DNA of 64,000 nt. It comes from Coprococcus sp. (lineage in GTDB: Bacteria > Bacillota > Clostridia > Lachnospirales > Lachnospiraceae). The stretch spans positions 1 to 64,000 of the forward strand of contig JAEDGW010000002.1 of the NCBI GenBank assembly GCA_016297325.1, written 5' to 3'. Both the position numbers and the translations under genes were made by a program. Below, piece after piece: positions 17,961 to 26,734 of the stretch. How positions within the stretch are numbered: position 1 is the stretch's first letter; each line of letters opens with the position of its first letter. The notes below the pieces were generated by a model, which searched no databases, was not told where the DNA came from, and saw only the letters and a program-made list of their open reading frames with translations.

Positions 17961-18449
17961 TTACTTGAATTTCTCTATAACTTCTTCATTTGCCTTCATG
18001 GCAGCCTTTTCCATCTCTTTTCTCTCATCCATGAGTTTGAGTCTTATTGACTCATTGTTCACACCGATGATCTGGAGTGCAAGATATGCAGCATTCTTGC
18101 TTCCGTTTATGGCAACTGTCGCAACAGGTATTCCTGAAGGCATCTGAACTATTGAAAGGAGTGCATCCATTCCATCAAGTGTAGCACCTGAAAGTGGAAC
18201 ACCTATTACAGGTATAACTGTCTGGGATGCAACAACTCCAGGAAGTGCGGCAGCCATTCCTGCTGCGGCTATGATAACCTCTGTGCCGTTGTTGTTTGCC
18301 TCCTCTATGAACTCTGAAAGTCCGGCATGTGCTCTGTGTGCTGAAAGACATCTCACATCGACTTCCACACCATAACCTTTAAGTATTCCAACCGCTGGCT
18401 CCACCTTTGAAAGATCACTTGTTGATCCCATGATTATTGCTACTCTCAT
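17961..18449 (-). CDS. purE: N5-carboxyaminoimidazole ribonucleotide mutase (PurE class I)
   Basis: Converts N5-CAIR to CAIR in purine synthesis. The 162 residues contain the N-terminal phosphate-binding GSTSDLSKVEPAV, the catalytic SAHRAH, the glycine-rich AAAGMAAALPGVVA and GVPLSGATLDGMDALLSIVQMP. The start at MRVAIIMG is preferred because the AGAGG site is nine bases upstream; an ATG two codons earlier would be only three bases from it. It follows the large sensor kinase by about 30 bases, away from the purMND operon. No purK is seen in the window. Confidence 0.95.
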   Translation of the reverse strand: MRVAIIMGSTSDLSKVEPAVGILKGYGVEVDVRCLSAHRAHAGLSEFIEEANNNGTEVIIAAAGMAAALPGVVASQTVIPVIGVPLSGATLDGMDALLSIVQMPSGIPVATVAINGSKNAAYLALQIIGVNNESIRLKLMDERKEMEKAAMKANEEVIEKFK

Positions 18450-18483
18450 CTTCATTTTCCTCTTTTCTTTATTTTAATTTTAT

Positions 18484-21400
18484 TTATATACTGTTGAGAT
18501 ACTGGTCGATCATCTCACTGGATGTCTGATAATCTCCCATATTCAGATATTCCCTAAGGGCTGTCAAAAACTCTGTGTCGATATCTCCATACTGATATCT
18601 GTCAATATCTCTCATGATTCCCTCAACCGGCTCTCTGTCTCCAGCACGTAAGAATGCCCTGAGCTCCTTGAGTTTGCCCTTGTTTATACCCTCTTTGAAT
18701 TCTTTTTCAACGGCCTCGGTCTCATCCGTATGCTCTATTCTCGCCATATATTTGTCGATCTGCTTGAAGAAATCGTTCATTATGGCTACGAAATCCCTGG
18801 TATTATCCTTCGCATACTGCTGGTTTCCTATATTTATAGCCGACTCAAGATTGGCTGCCTTACGCTCTATTCCGTATGCACTTATATTCGCACTGCTGCT
18901 CTTGATGTCATGTATTATATTCTTGTATCTTCTGACATCGTCGTCAATATACGTCCTGAGCATCTGCACCTCATCCCGGTACTCATCCCTGTAGCTTCTG
19001 AGGAACATATTGAACGTCTGGAAATTGCCGCCCATGGCTCTGACCGCATCCTCAACCGCCACGAATCTGCCAAGAAGAACCGCATCCTCTATATAATTGA
19101 TATCGTCCTCGGTCTGGGACAGCTCATTGTCCTTCTCCTTTATCTTCTCCTCAGATATATATGTCCTAAGCATAGCCTCCGCCTGATCCAGCTCGATAGG
19201 CTTTACTATGACATCGTTGAATCCGGAAGTGAGTATCTCCTCTCTGGATGTATCAACCGTGTTCGCCGAGAGTGCCACGACAGGAAGCTTCTTGAATTCC
19301 TCACCGTCGAGATTCCTGATCTCCCTCACGGTATCAAGTCCATCCATGACCGGCATAACCGTATCTATGAACACCATGTCATAGTTGTTCACCATGACGT
19401 TATCAAGCGCATCGAATCCAGAAGTTGCCACATCGCAGGCAAGTCCATATGTGTCAAATATAGTCTTCTCAACCTGAAGTGTGATCTCCGAATCATCAAC
19501 TATGAGAATGCGAACATCAGGAAGCCACAGATGGGAATTGGCATTTCTTCTCGCCATCTCCTTCCTCTTGCGCTCATTGTAGTTTACATAACTATAATCA
19601 AATACCGACTGCTTGATACTGAACCTTATGGTAGTTCCGGCTCCGTATATGCTCTCTGCGCTTATGCTTCCGTCCAGCATACGCACAAGCTCCTTTGCTA
19701 TAGCAAGGCCAAGACTGACTCTGAACATTCCTATGTCTGATTTCTCATAGGAATCATCAAGTTCAAACAGAGTGCCAAGTCTTTCCTCTTTTACGCCAAG
19801 TCCCGTATCCGATATCTTGAAATCAAGGTATATCTCATCATGATCTCTGTCAAATATCCTTGAGATCTCTGTCTCCGGCTCCTCTATGAGTTCTGAATAC
19901 TCGCTTACAGTATAGTCCTCAGCCTCAGCTTCATCAGAATCCTCATCCGCTCTCCTTGCAAGACGCCAGTCGACATCCACACTTATATATCCCTCTTTTG
20001 TGGTACTTGCAGACCATGCAAATATGTTCTCAAGTATCGTCCTTACAGCAGCCATATCTCCTATAAGTCCATTCGGGATGTTGTCCTCAATGCTGACCTT
20101 GAGATCCACCAGATCCCTGTTCACCGCCGACTTGAATTTCTCGGCAAGCTCATCTATGAGATCCGATGCAAAATACTGATTGTATGCCGGATCAATGATG
20201 TCATCCTTGAGATTTGAAAGTCTTGATATACCATCTGACATATCAAGGATCTCTCTTCCTGCTGCATACATAGCACTGTACTGTGAATACTCCTCACTCT
20301 GCACATCGCCGCAGTTTCTCATGGCCATCTCCGAGATGGCTATGATATTGTTCAGCGGTGTTCGTATCTCATGGTTCAGATAGTTTACATAATCATTCTT
20401 CGCCTGATTTGACTTCTCCGCCTCTTCACTCTTCTTACTGAGCTCCTCAACCTGTTCATTCTGTCTTCTGAGAAGTCTGAATATACTTCTCGCCACCACG
20501 ATACCTATCAGTATGAGCAGCATGACTACGAGAACTATCAGAAGCTTTGCAAGATTTGTCTCAAAAAAGCCCAGTTCCTTGTTTATCACAAATGTCAGAG
20601 GCTCGTCACACTCTATGCCGTCTGCATTCTTCGCAGAGAGGACAAATGTGTATGTGCCTCCCTCAAGGTTGGTGTATTCAACCTCCATCCTGTCATTTCC
20701 GGTGAGGGTACGGCTCTCGCTCTCAAATCCCTCAAGATGATAGTCAACAGTGATGTCTGCTCGGTTTACATAACTAAGAACTGAGAACTTTACCGTGATC
20801 CTGTTCGTATTCTTTGGCACATCTATGTGTCCATCCAGATCTGAAAACTGGTATTCCGATCCATCAACCTCCACCGATGCTATACGAACCTTTGGAGCAA
20901 CCTCATTCACATATTCTGCGCCGAGATTTATCTTGCACAGCCCCTCATCACAGCACACATACACTATTCCTGTCTTGGAGACATAGTTGGTTGATTTCTC
21001 CACTATATTTGATATGATTCCATCGTTCTTGGAGAAGCTTATGTACTCCGGATCAGCACTGCTAAGTATATCCTTCTCGTAATACCTGTACATTCCTCTT
21101 GAACCAAATATCCAGAGATATCCGTCATCGTCAAGTATCAGATCATATATACTGTTCGTATTATCCACAGTGGTTATCTGTCTGACTGTACCTTCCTGAT
21201 AATATAGGCCATTGTCTGTTCCTATCCAGAGTCCGCTGCTGCCCTGAACCATGGACGACACAACACTCATCTTCTGGTTGTCATCAAGGCTTAAAGCGCT
21301 CACATTGTAGTCATCGTCCACAATAAACACTCCGGCTCCGTTTGAACCCGCATATAACTGTCCATCGGCATCCACATACAGACTTATGATATCCGGATTG

Positions 21401-22800
21401 TCAAGGCCATCCATTCTTGAAAGGCTCTTTATGACATCATCCTGACCTATGACTGAGATACCATTCTCGGTTCCCACAGCCATATATCCAGATCTCATCT
21501 CTGTCACACAGTTCACAGCATTGCTGATAAGTGAGGACTCGCCTCTGTTAAAACACTTGTACTGCCAGTTCCTGCTTACACGGATAACACCGTATATCTT
21601 GTACGTGGCTATCCACAGATGATCCGAAGAGTCCACATACAGATCTCTTATACTTATTCCATACAATTTGCTTATGAGCTCATTATCACTTGCAGAGATC
21701 AATTTGCCCTTGGAATCAACCACATAGAGTCCTTCATCAGTTCCTATGAACAGATTGCCATTGTAGCTGGTTACACAGTTGACGATGGAATTGCCTATGC
21801 CGTACTTCATCGTCACATCCTGAAACTTGCTCTGCTCAAGTAAAAGAAGGCCTTTTCTATATGATGTGAACCAGTAGTTCCCCTCAAAATCACAGGTCAT
21901 ATCACTCATTGACTCGTTGAATTTGAGGCTTCCAACCGTCACGATCTTGCCTTTGGATGTCAGATAGCCAACACCGTCATCGGCAAGCACCCATATACGG
22001 CTTCCATCAGAATACATCCTGTTAATTCCGTGAAGGCTTCCCGTATTTATGACAGACACTGTGCCCTTTGCAGTTATCTTGAGTATGCTGTATCCGGCAG
22101 AACCGTAATACCTGTTTCCCCTTGCATCAACGTACAGTGAATTTATATCGTCTATACCGTACTCAGTCTTCGATGATACGATAATCTGTCTGTCGGCATA
22201 CACAGTTATGAGAACATCATTATTTGCAACGGCATATACAGTTCCATTGTAACCGGATATGTTTCCTATGCTGAGACCCGATATCCTCTCATCTGTGATC
22301 GTCTGGACGCCATCCTTATCCATGCAGTAGATTCCTGACGAACATGCCATCCACAGATTCTTGTCACTGTCCTCATACATTGCATTGATGGATGACACAC
22401 CGAGATTGTACATCTCAGACACCCTGTGGAATGTTCCGTCATTGTACACATACAGTCCATAGTTGTCTGTTCCGACATACAGCTTGTCATCTGCAGTCAG
22501 ATAAATGCAGTTGATGGAATACTTTGTTCCGTCCTCATTTGAATCCAGCGGAAACAGTGTAAATTCACTTCCGTCATATCTGTATAGTCCATTGTCTGTT
22601 CCTATCCATATATATCCACTTGTGGACTGGCATACGCAGTTGGCTGCGCCGCTGTCAAATCCCTCGTCATCTGCAAATGTCCTCTGGTTGTAATTCGATG
22701 TAAAATTTTCATCAGCAAACACTTCAAGCCGTGACGACATCACAATCGCCACGGCTATCATAGTCACAAGTATTGTAAATTTCCTAAGCTGCTCTCTCAT
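18484..22800 (-). CDS. hybrid two-component sensor kinase with beta-propeller sensor, REC and Hpt domains
   Basis: A 1438-residue membrane phosphorelay protein. After a signal-anchor (about 8-26) comes an extracellular region of some 610 residues made of about a dozen Reg_prop repeats (recurring GL..Y..G / IWIGTDNGLY words), then a Y_Y_Y domain (about 645-740) and a membrane helix (about 745-770). Inside follow a HisKA domain with NHEIRTPLNNI (H810), an HATPase domain (DTGLGVKEERLG, LGLAIAKEL), a receiver with D1146 (FIDTVMPVMDG) and a C-terminal Hpt with H1297 (IHDIKSSSANIS). This resembles Bacteroides hybrid sensors but lacks their AraC helix-turn-helix and has Hpt instead. The final response regulator is not nearby. 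It starts 29 bases after the M18 peptidase gene. Confidence 0.93.
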   Translation of the reverse strand: MREQLRKFTILVTMIAVAIVMSSRLEVFADENFTSNYNQRTFADDEGFDSGAANCVCQSTSGYIWIGTDNGLYRYDGSEFTLFPLDSNEDGTKYSINCIYLTADDKLYVGTDNYGLYVYNDGTFHRVSEMYNLGVSSINAMYEDSDKNLWMACSSGIYCMDKDGVQTITDERISGLSIGNISGYNGTVYAVANNDVLITVYADRQIIVSSKTEYGIDDINSLYVDARGNRYYGSAGYSILKITAKGTVSVINTGSLHGINRMYSDGSRIWVLADDGVGYLTSKGKIVTVGSLKFNESMSDMTCDFEGNYWFTSYRKGLLLLEQSKFQDVTMKYGIGNSIVNCVTSYNGNLFIGTDEGLYVVDSKGKLISASDNELISKLYGISIRDLYVDSSDHLWIATYKIYGVIRVSRNWQYKCFNRGESSLISNAVNCVTEMRSGYMAVGTENGISVIGQDDVIKSLSRMDGLDNPDIISLYVDADGQLYAGSNGAGVFIVDDDYNVSALSLDDNQKMSVVSSMVQGSSGLWIGTDNGLYYQEGTVRQITTVDNTNSIYDLILDDDGYLWIFGSRGMYRYYEKDILSSADPEYISFSKNDGIISNIVEKSTNYVSKTGIVYVCCDEGLCKINLGAEYVNEVAPKVRIASVEVDGSEYQFSDLDGHIDVPKNTNRITVKFSVLSYVNRADITVDYHLEGFESESRTLTGNDRMEVEYTNLEGGTYTFVLSAKNADGIECDEPLTFVINKELGFFETNLAKLLIVLVVMLLILIGIVVARSIFRLLRRQNEQVEELSKKSEEAEKSNQAKNDYVNYLNHEIRTPLNNIIAISEMAMRNCGDVQSEEYSQYSAMYAAGREILDMSDGISRLSNLKDDIIDPAYNQYFASDLIDELAEKFKSAVNRDLVDLKVSIEDNIPNGLIGDMAAVRTILENIFAWSASTTKEGYISVDVDWRLARRADEDSDEAEAEDYTVSEYSELIEEPETEISRIFDRDHDEIYLDFKISDTGLGVKEERLGTLFELDDSYEKSDIGMFRVSLGLAIAKELVRMLDGSISAESIYGAGTTIRFSIKQSVFDYSYVNYNERKRKEMARRNANSHLWLPDVRILIVDDSEITLQVEKTIFDTYGLACDVATSGFDALDNVMVNNYDMVFIDTVMPVMDGLDTVREIRNLDGEEFKKLPVVALSANTVDTSREEILTSGFNDVIVKPIELDQAEAMLRTYISEEKIKEKDNELSQTEDDINYIEDAVLLGRFVAVEDAVRAMGGNFQTFNMFLRSYRDEYRDEVQMLRTYIDDDVRRYKNIIHDIKSSSANISAYGIERKAANLESAINIGNQQYAKDNTRDFVAIMNDFFKQIDKYMARIEHTDETEAVEKEFKEGINKGKLKELRAFLRAGDREPVEGIMRDIDRYQYGDIDTEFLTALREYLNMGDYQTSSEMIDQYLNSI

Positions 22801-22829
22801 TTATTCCTCCGAAAATCCCCGGGAAATGA

Positions 22830-24209
22830 TCACGCCTCCTTGAGGAATGCAACATATCCCTTCTTGGTCTCGTATATATCAGCCTTGGATGTCACTTCCC
22901 ATGGAGCGTGCATGTTCAGCACCGCAACGCCACAGTCGATGACTTCCATTCCATACAGTGAAAGTATATATGCGATCGTTCCGCCGCCGCCGACATCAAC
23001 CTTGCCAAGCTCTGCTGTCTGGTATGTGATCTCGGCATCGTCCATGATCTTTCTTATGGCTGCCATATATTCTGCATTTGCATCGTTTGAACCGGATTTA
23101 CCTCTTGAACCGGTGAATTTGTTGAATACCATTCCCTCGCCAAATATAGCTGCGTTCTTCTTGTCAAATGCAGACTCAAATGTCGGATCAAAGCCGGCAG
23201 ATACATCAGATGAAAGCATCCTTGATGATGCAAGACATCTTCTGAGTGACAGTTCTGAGAAATCTCCCATGGCATTCATGATCTCTGCAACAGTATTCTC
23301 AAAGAAATGTGACTGCATTCCTGTTGCGCCAACACTTCCTATCTCTTCCTTGTCAGTCAGGAGACAGCATGTAGTCTTATCAGGTGATCCAACTTCCAGC
23401 ATGGCCACAAGTGATGTGAATGCACACACTCTGTCATCCTGTCCATACGCCATGATCATGCTCTCATCTATGCCACAGTTTCTTGACTTTCCGGCAGGAA
23501 CTATCTCAAGCTCTGCTGAGAGAAAATCTTCTTCCTTCATGCCATACTTCTTCTCCAGAAGTTCAAGTGCTGCTTCCTTGACAGCCTCCTTCTCCTTTCC
23601 TGCCAGAGGTCTGCTGGCAAAAAGGATATCAAGCTGCTCACCCTCGATGACAGAATCCGCTCTCTTCTTGAGCTGCTCCTGTGAGAGATGTATAAGCAGA
23701 TCTGTGACACAGAATACAGGATCGTTCTTGTCCTCTCCTATATTGACATTCACAACCTCTCCATCTGTCTTTGCTATCACACCGTGTATCGCAAGTGGAA
23801 GTGTAACCCACTGGTACTTCTTGATACCACCGTAATAATGTGTGTCAAGATATGCAAATCCGCCCTTCTCATAAAGAGGATTCTGCTTCACATCCATTCT
23901 CGGGGAATCGATGTGTGCTCCAAGTATATTCATTCCCTTTTCAAGTTTCTTCTTTCCTATGGTGAACATTGCTACTGTCTTGTTCATCCACACAGCATAT
24001 ACCTTGTCGCCTGCCTCTATCTTCTCTTTGTTCTTGATGATCTTCCTTATATCGCGGAAGCCCTTATCCTCGGCCTGTTTAACTATCTCCTTCACGCACT
24101 CGCGCTCAGTCTTGCCGTTGTCAAGGAATTCTCTGTAGTCCTTGCACAGGCTCTCAAGCTCCTTGATCTCATCCTTTTTGTATTTACTCCATGCATTTTT
24201 CTGTGTCAT
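22830..24209 (-). CDS. apeB: M18-family aminopeptidase
   Basis: Zinc aminopeptidase that removes acidic or neutral N-terminal residues from peptides in the cytoplasm. The 459 residues carry the M18 metal-site blocks: GAHIDSPRMDVKQNP (histidine and aspartate ligands), CCLLTDKEEIGSVGATG (catalytic glutamates), DVSAGFDPTFESAFDKKN, and the C-terminal CGVAVLNMHAPWEVTSKADIY with the last histidine. Length agrees with bacterial M18 enzymes of the Clostridia. The ATG has a perfect AAGGAGGT upstream. It precedes the sensor kinase gene in probable cotranscription. The choice of symbol follows common usage and is less certain than the family. Confidence 0.92.
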   Translation of the reverse strand: MTQKNAWSKYKKDEIKELESLCKDYREFLDNGKTERECVKEIVKQAEDKGFRDIRKIIKNKEKIEAGDKVYAVWMNKTVAMFTIGKKKLEKGMNILGAHIDSPRMDVKQNPLYEKGGFAYLDTHYYGGIKKYQWVTLPLAIHGVIAKTDGEVVNVNIGEDKNDPVFCVTDLLIHLSQEQLKKRADSVIEGEQLDILFASRPLAGKEKEAVKEAALELLEKKYGMKEEDFLSAELEIVPAGKSRNCGIDESMIMAYGQDDRVCAFTSLVAMLEVGSPDKTTCCLLTDKEEIGSVGATGMQSHFFENTVAEIMNAMGDFSELSLRRCLASSRMLSSDVSAGFDPTFESAFDKKNAAIFGEGMVFNKFTGSRGKSGSNDANAEYMAAIRKIMDDAEITYQTAELGKVDVGGGGTIAYILSLYGMEVIDCGVAVLNMHAPWEVTSKADIYETKKGYVAFLKEA

Positions 24210-24277
24210 GATCTATACCTCCTTATATTGAGCATCAGCCATTTTTTGTCCGTCTCAGGCAGTTTGCTGACACATCA

Positions 24278-25948
24278 TCACTCGCTATAAACATCGGTGT
24301 CTATATTCGTTGTAGACTTTATCATAGTGTTTCTTCTTAGTATGAGGAACATGGCTCCCGCTATCACAAAATATATTATATACACAATGTACGACTGAAC
24401 CATGGTAAATCTGAATATGATATACCCGATTGCACACAAAACTATGGCTGTCACTATCGCTATAGCCATGTTGAAGAATGCATTCAGATTGCCTCTGAGT
24501 GCGCCATACTCGTCCTCCCAGTCAAGCTTTGGATGGGTGGAATCCAGAATGGTTCCCGTGTATGTGCATATTCCTGAACAGATAACTCCGATCACCACGT
24601 AATATATGCTGTCGACCAGACTGCAGTCCATATATACACACAGTATAGCTGTGGTTATGATTATAGTCACACCGCTGAATATCATGCTTATCCATACCTT
24701 GACACGCACCTGGATATCATAAGCCATAGGGATGTGCTTCATAAATGATATATGACTTCCCTCCCTTGTAAATGATGTGGATGCGATACTGTTCATCGCT
24801 GTCGCAAAGAATGCCACAGCCGTAACTGCTATGAGCATGATAGCATCTGAGAGGAAATATCCCTTTTCAAATGTAGTTCTGAATGACCTGATGGAATCAG
24901 CCGTCGCAGGTATATTGAAAAGTGCGATCACAATGATCGGCCATATGACATTTACAACCACGCAATATTTTCTGTACGCCGGCGTTCTGACCAGTGTCTT
25001 TACTTCCTTCTTCATATATGACTTAAAAGGCGTGTTTATCGCAAAGCTTTCTTCCTTTATCCTGTCCCTGTTTCTCCTGCCGGATCTTCCGGTGGACGAC
25101 ACAAGGTACACACCCTTAAGGTAAAGTTTGTTACCGAGGAATAACAGCAATCCTATACATGCAGCATTCACCAGAATGAACAGCAGCATATAAAGTATAC
25201 TGTTCTCTCCAACCGCCTTTAAAAAGAGCGGAACGGTGAAAAATACCTTATTCATGATATTTATAAATATATTGTCACCATTTTTAAGACTGTCTATGTA
25301 ATTATTTATATTTACAGAATCCATCTGTGCAAATGACCATGCAAAAAGTCCTGCAAACACAGCTATGGCTATTCCCACCATAAAATCCACGTTGCGGAGA
25401 AGCTTCGCCCTGCTGAAAAATGCCATCACGATAAGTGAAAATATACCACAGTAAACAAGTGGCAGCACCGGGAGCAGAAATACTCCTATCAGCGAAGTAA
25501 TAACTGATACGATCTTTATGTCCGCCGCAACAAAATATCCTATAAATCCACAGAACAGGATCATGAACTCCATAACACTCTCTGCAAAATATGCATGCGT
25601 GAATTTGGCTGCAACAAGCTCAGCCGGCTTTACAGGAAGCGGCAAAAGGTGATCCAGATCTGACGAAAAATAAAGCAGATTGAATATGACCATTATGCTG
25701 AATATGACTCCAAATACAGACATCAGCTGTACCACAAGGTTGAGTCCCTGCACATCTCCGCCTGCCTCTCTGAGTGCTGAGGTCATAATATAAACTATAA
25801 ATCCGACCACGAAGCAGCACGGTATCATGATACAGCACATGGCGATAATTCCCATCACTTTGTAGGTCTTGGCCTTCTCGCCGTGTTCAGGCATCTCCAT
25901 GTCGTTATTCTTCGTGATCATTTTGAGCAGCGTTCTAAAATTCTTCAT
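24278..25948 (-). CDS. ABC-2 type transporter permease
   Basis: A 556-residue polytopic membrane protein with about 12 predicted helices in two sets, split by a cytoplasmic loop near 290-320 (SSTGRSGRRNRDR). The start MKNFRTLLKMITKNNDMEMP leads into the first helix (IIAMCCIMIPCCFVVGFIVY). Its ATG overlaps the end of the ATPase gene by 14 bases, so the two make one exporter, most probably homodimeric in the ATPase. The substrate cannot be told; such two-gene exporters handle drugs, peptides or lipids. Confidence 0.9.
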   Translation of the reverse strand: MKNFRTLLKMITKNNDMEMPEHGEKAKTYKVMGIIAMCCIMIPCCFVVGFIVYIMTSALREAGGDVQGLNLVVQLMSVFGVIFSIMVIFNLLYFSSDLDHLLPLPVKPAELVAAKFTHAYFAESVMEFMILFCGFIGYFVAADIKIVSVITSLIGVFLLPVLPLVYCGIFSLIVMAFFSRAKLLRNVDFMVGIAIAVFAGLFAWSFAQMDSVNINNYIDSLKNGDNIFINIMNKVFFTVPLFLKAVGENSILYMLLFILVNAACIGLLLFLGNKLYLKGVYLVSSTGRSGRRNRDRIKEESFAINTPFKSYMKKEVKTLVRTPAYRKYCVVVNVIWPIIVIALFNIPATADSIRSFRTTFEKGYFLSDAIMLIAVTAVAFFATAMNSIASTSFTREGSHISFMKHIPMAYDIQVRVKVWISMIFSGVTIIITTAILCVYMDCSLVDSIYYVVIGVICSGICTYTGTILDSTHPKLDWEDEYGALRGNLNAFFNMAIAIVTAIVLCAIGYIIFRFTMVQSYIVYIIYFVIAGAMFLILRRNTMIKSTTNIDTDVYSE

Positions 25949-26660
25949 GCGTCATCTCCACAAAAATCTCCTCAAGAGATTTGTTCTTATGCTGTGCCTC
26001 AAGCGCCTCAAGGGTCCCCTGATATATATCCTGTCCCTTGCGTATCATGATTATCTTATCACATAACTTCTCTGCCACCTCAAGAACATGTGTTGAGAAA
26101 AATACACAGTTGCCTGCATCTGCGTGCTCTCTCATCATCTTCTTGAGCTCATATGCAGCATTAGGATCAAGTCCTGTCATAGGCTCGTCCAGGATCCATA
26201 CAGGTGGATTGTGCACAAGTGCAGCTATGACCATCATCTTCTGGCGCATGCCATGTGAATAGCTCACCATCTGTCTGTTCAGGCTGTCCTCCATGCCGAA
26301 TCTCTCCGCCATCTGCTCTATCCTCTTCTTGCGGTCATTCGTGGATACCCCATATATGTCCGCAATAAAATTAACATATTCAAAACCTGTCAGTCTGAGA
26401 AAGATATCAGGATTATCTGCTATATATCCCATGGACTGCTTGGCCTGTATTGGTTCTTTACTCATGTCATGGCCATTTATCACAACCCGACCCTCTGTGG
26501 GCATGAGTATTCCTGTGAGCATCTTGATGGTAGTCGTCTTGCCTGCTCCGTTCTGTCCGACAAATCCGACTATCTCACCTTTGTTTATATGGAAACTCAG
26601 ATTGTTCACCGATACAAAATCCCCGCCGTACACTTTCTTCAGATTCTCCGCTATTATCAT
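25935..26660 (-). CDS. ABC transporter ATP-binding protein
   Basis: A 241-residue nucleotide-binding subunit with Walker A GQNGAGKTTTIKML, a Q-loop (YIADNPD region), the variant signature YSHGMRQKMMV (in place of LSGGQ), Walker B WILDEPMTGLDPNA and the switch histidine in FFSTHVLEVAE. The organisation is that of DrrA/CcmA-type ATPases of ABC-2 exporters. The start ATG follows AAAGGATAAACGT and a promoter lies at 26706-26734. Partner permease overlaps it downstream. Confidence 0.95.
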   Translation of the reverse strand: MIIAENLKKVYGGDFVSVNNLSFHINKGEIVGFVGQNGAGKTTTIKMLTGILMPTEGRVVINGHDMSKEPIQAKQSMGYIADNPDIFLRLTGFEYVNFIADIYGVSTNDRKKRIEQMAERFGMEDSLNRQMVSYSHGMRQKMMVIAALVHNPPVWILDEPMTGLDPNAAYELKKMMREHADAGNCVFFSTHVLEVAEKLCDKIIMIRKGQDIYQGTLEALEAQHKNKSLEEIFVEMTHEEF

Positions 26661-26705
26661 ACGTTTATCCTTTCCCAGATCATAATGACATTTTTGCCAC
26701 CATTT

Positions 26706-26734
26706 ATTATACCAACTGAAAGGGCTGTTTACAA
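26706..26734 (-). promoter_or_regulatory. ABC exporter promoter
   Basis: On the minus strand TTGTAA (26729-26734, formed by the last codon and stop of addA), a 17-base spacer and TATAAT (26706-26711), about 45 bases before the ATPase start. Confidence 0.6.

Noticed and set aside
18730..19740. Long plus-strand open frame opposite the sensor kinase
   Set aside because: No ribosome binding site, low-complexity translation rich in I, H and Y, and it lies wholly opposite a gene with clear HisKA/REC/Hpt motifs. The similar frame at 22840-23835 opposite the M18 peptidase is rejected for the same reasons.
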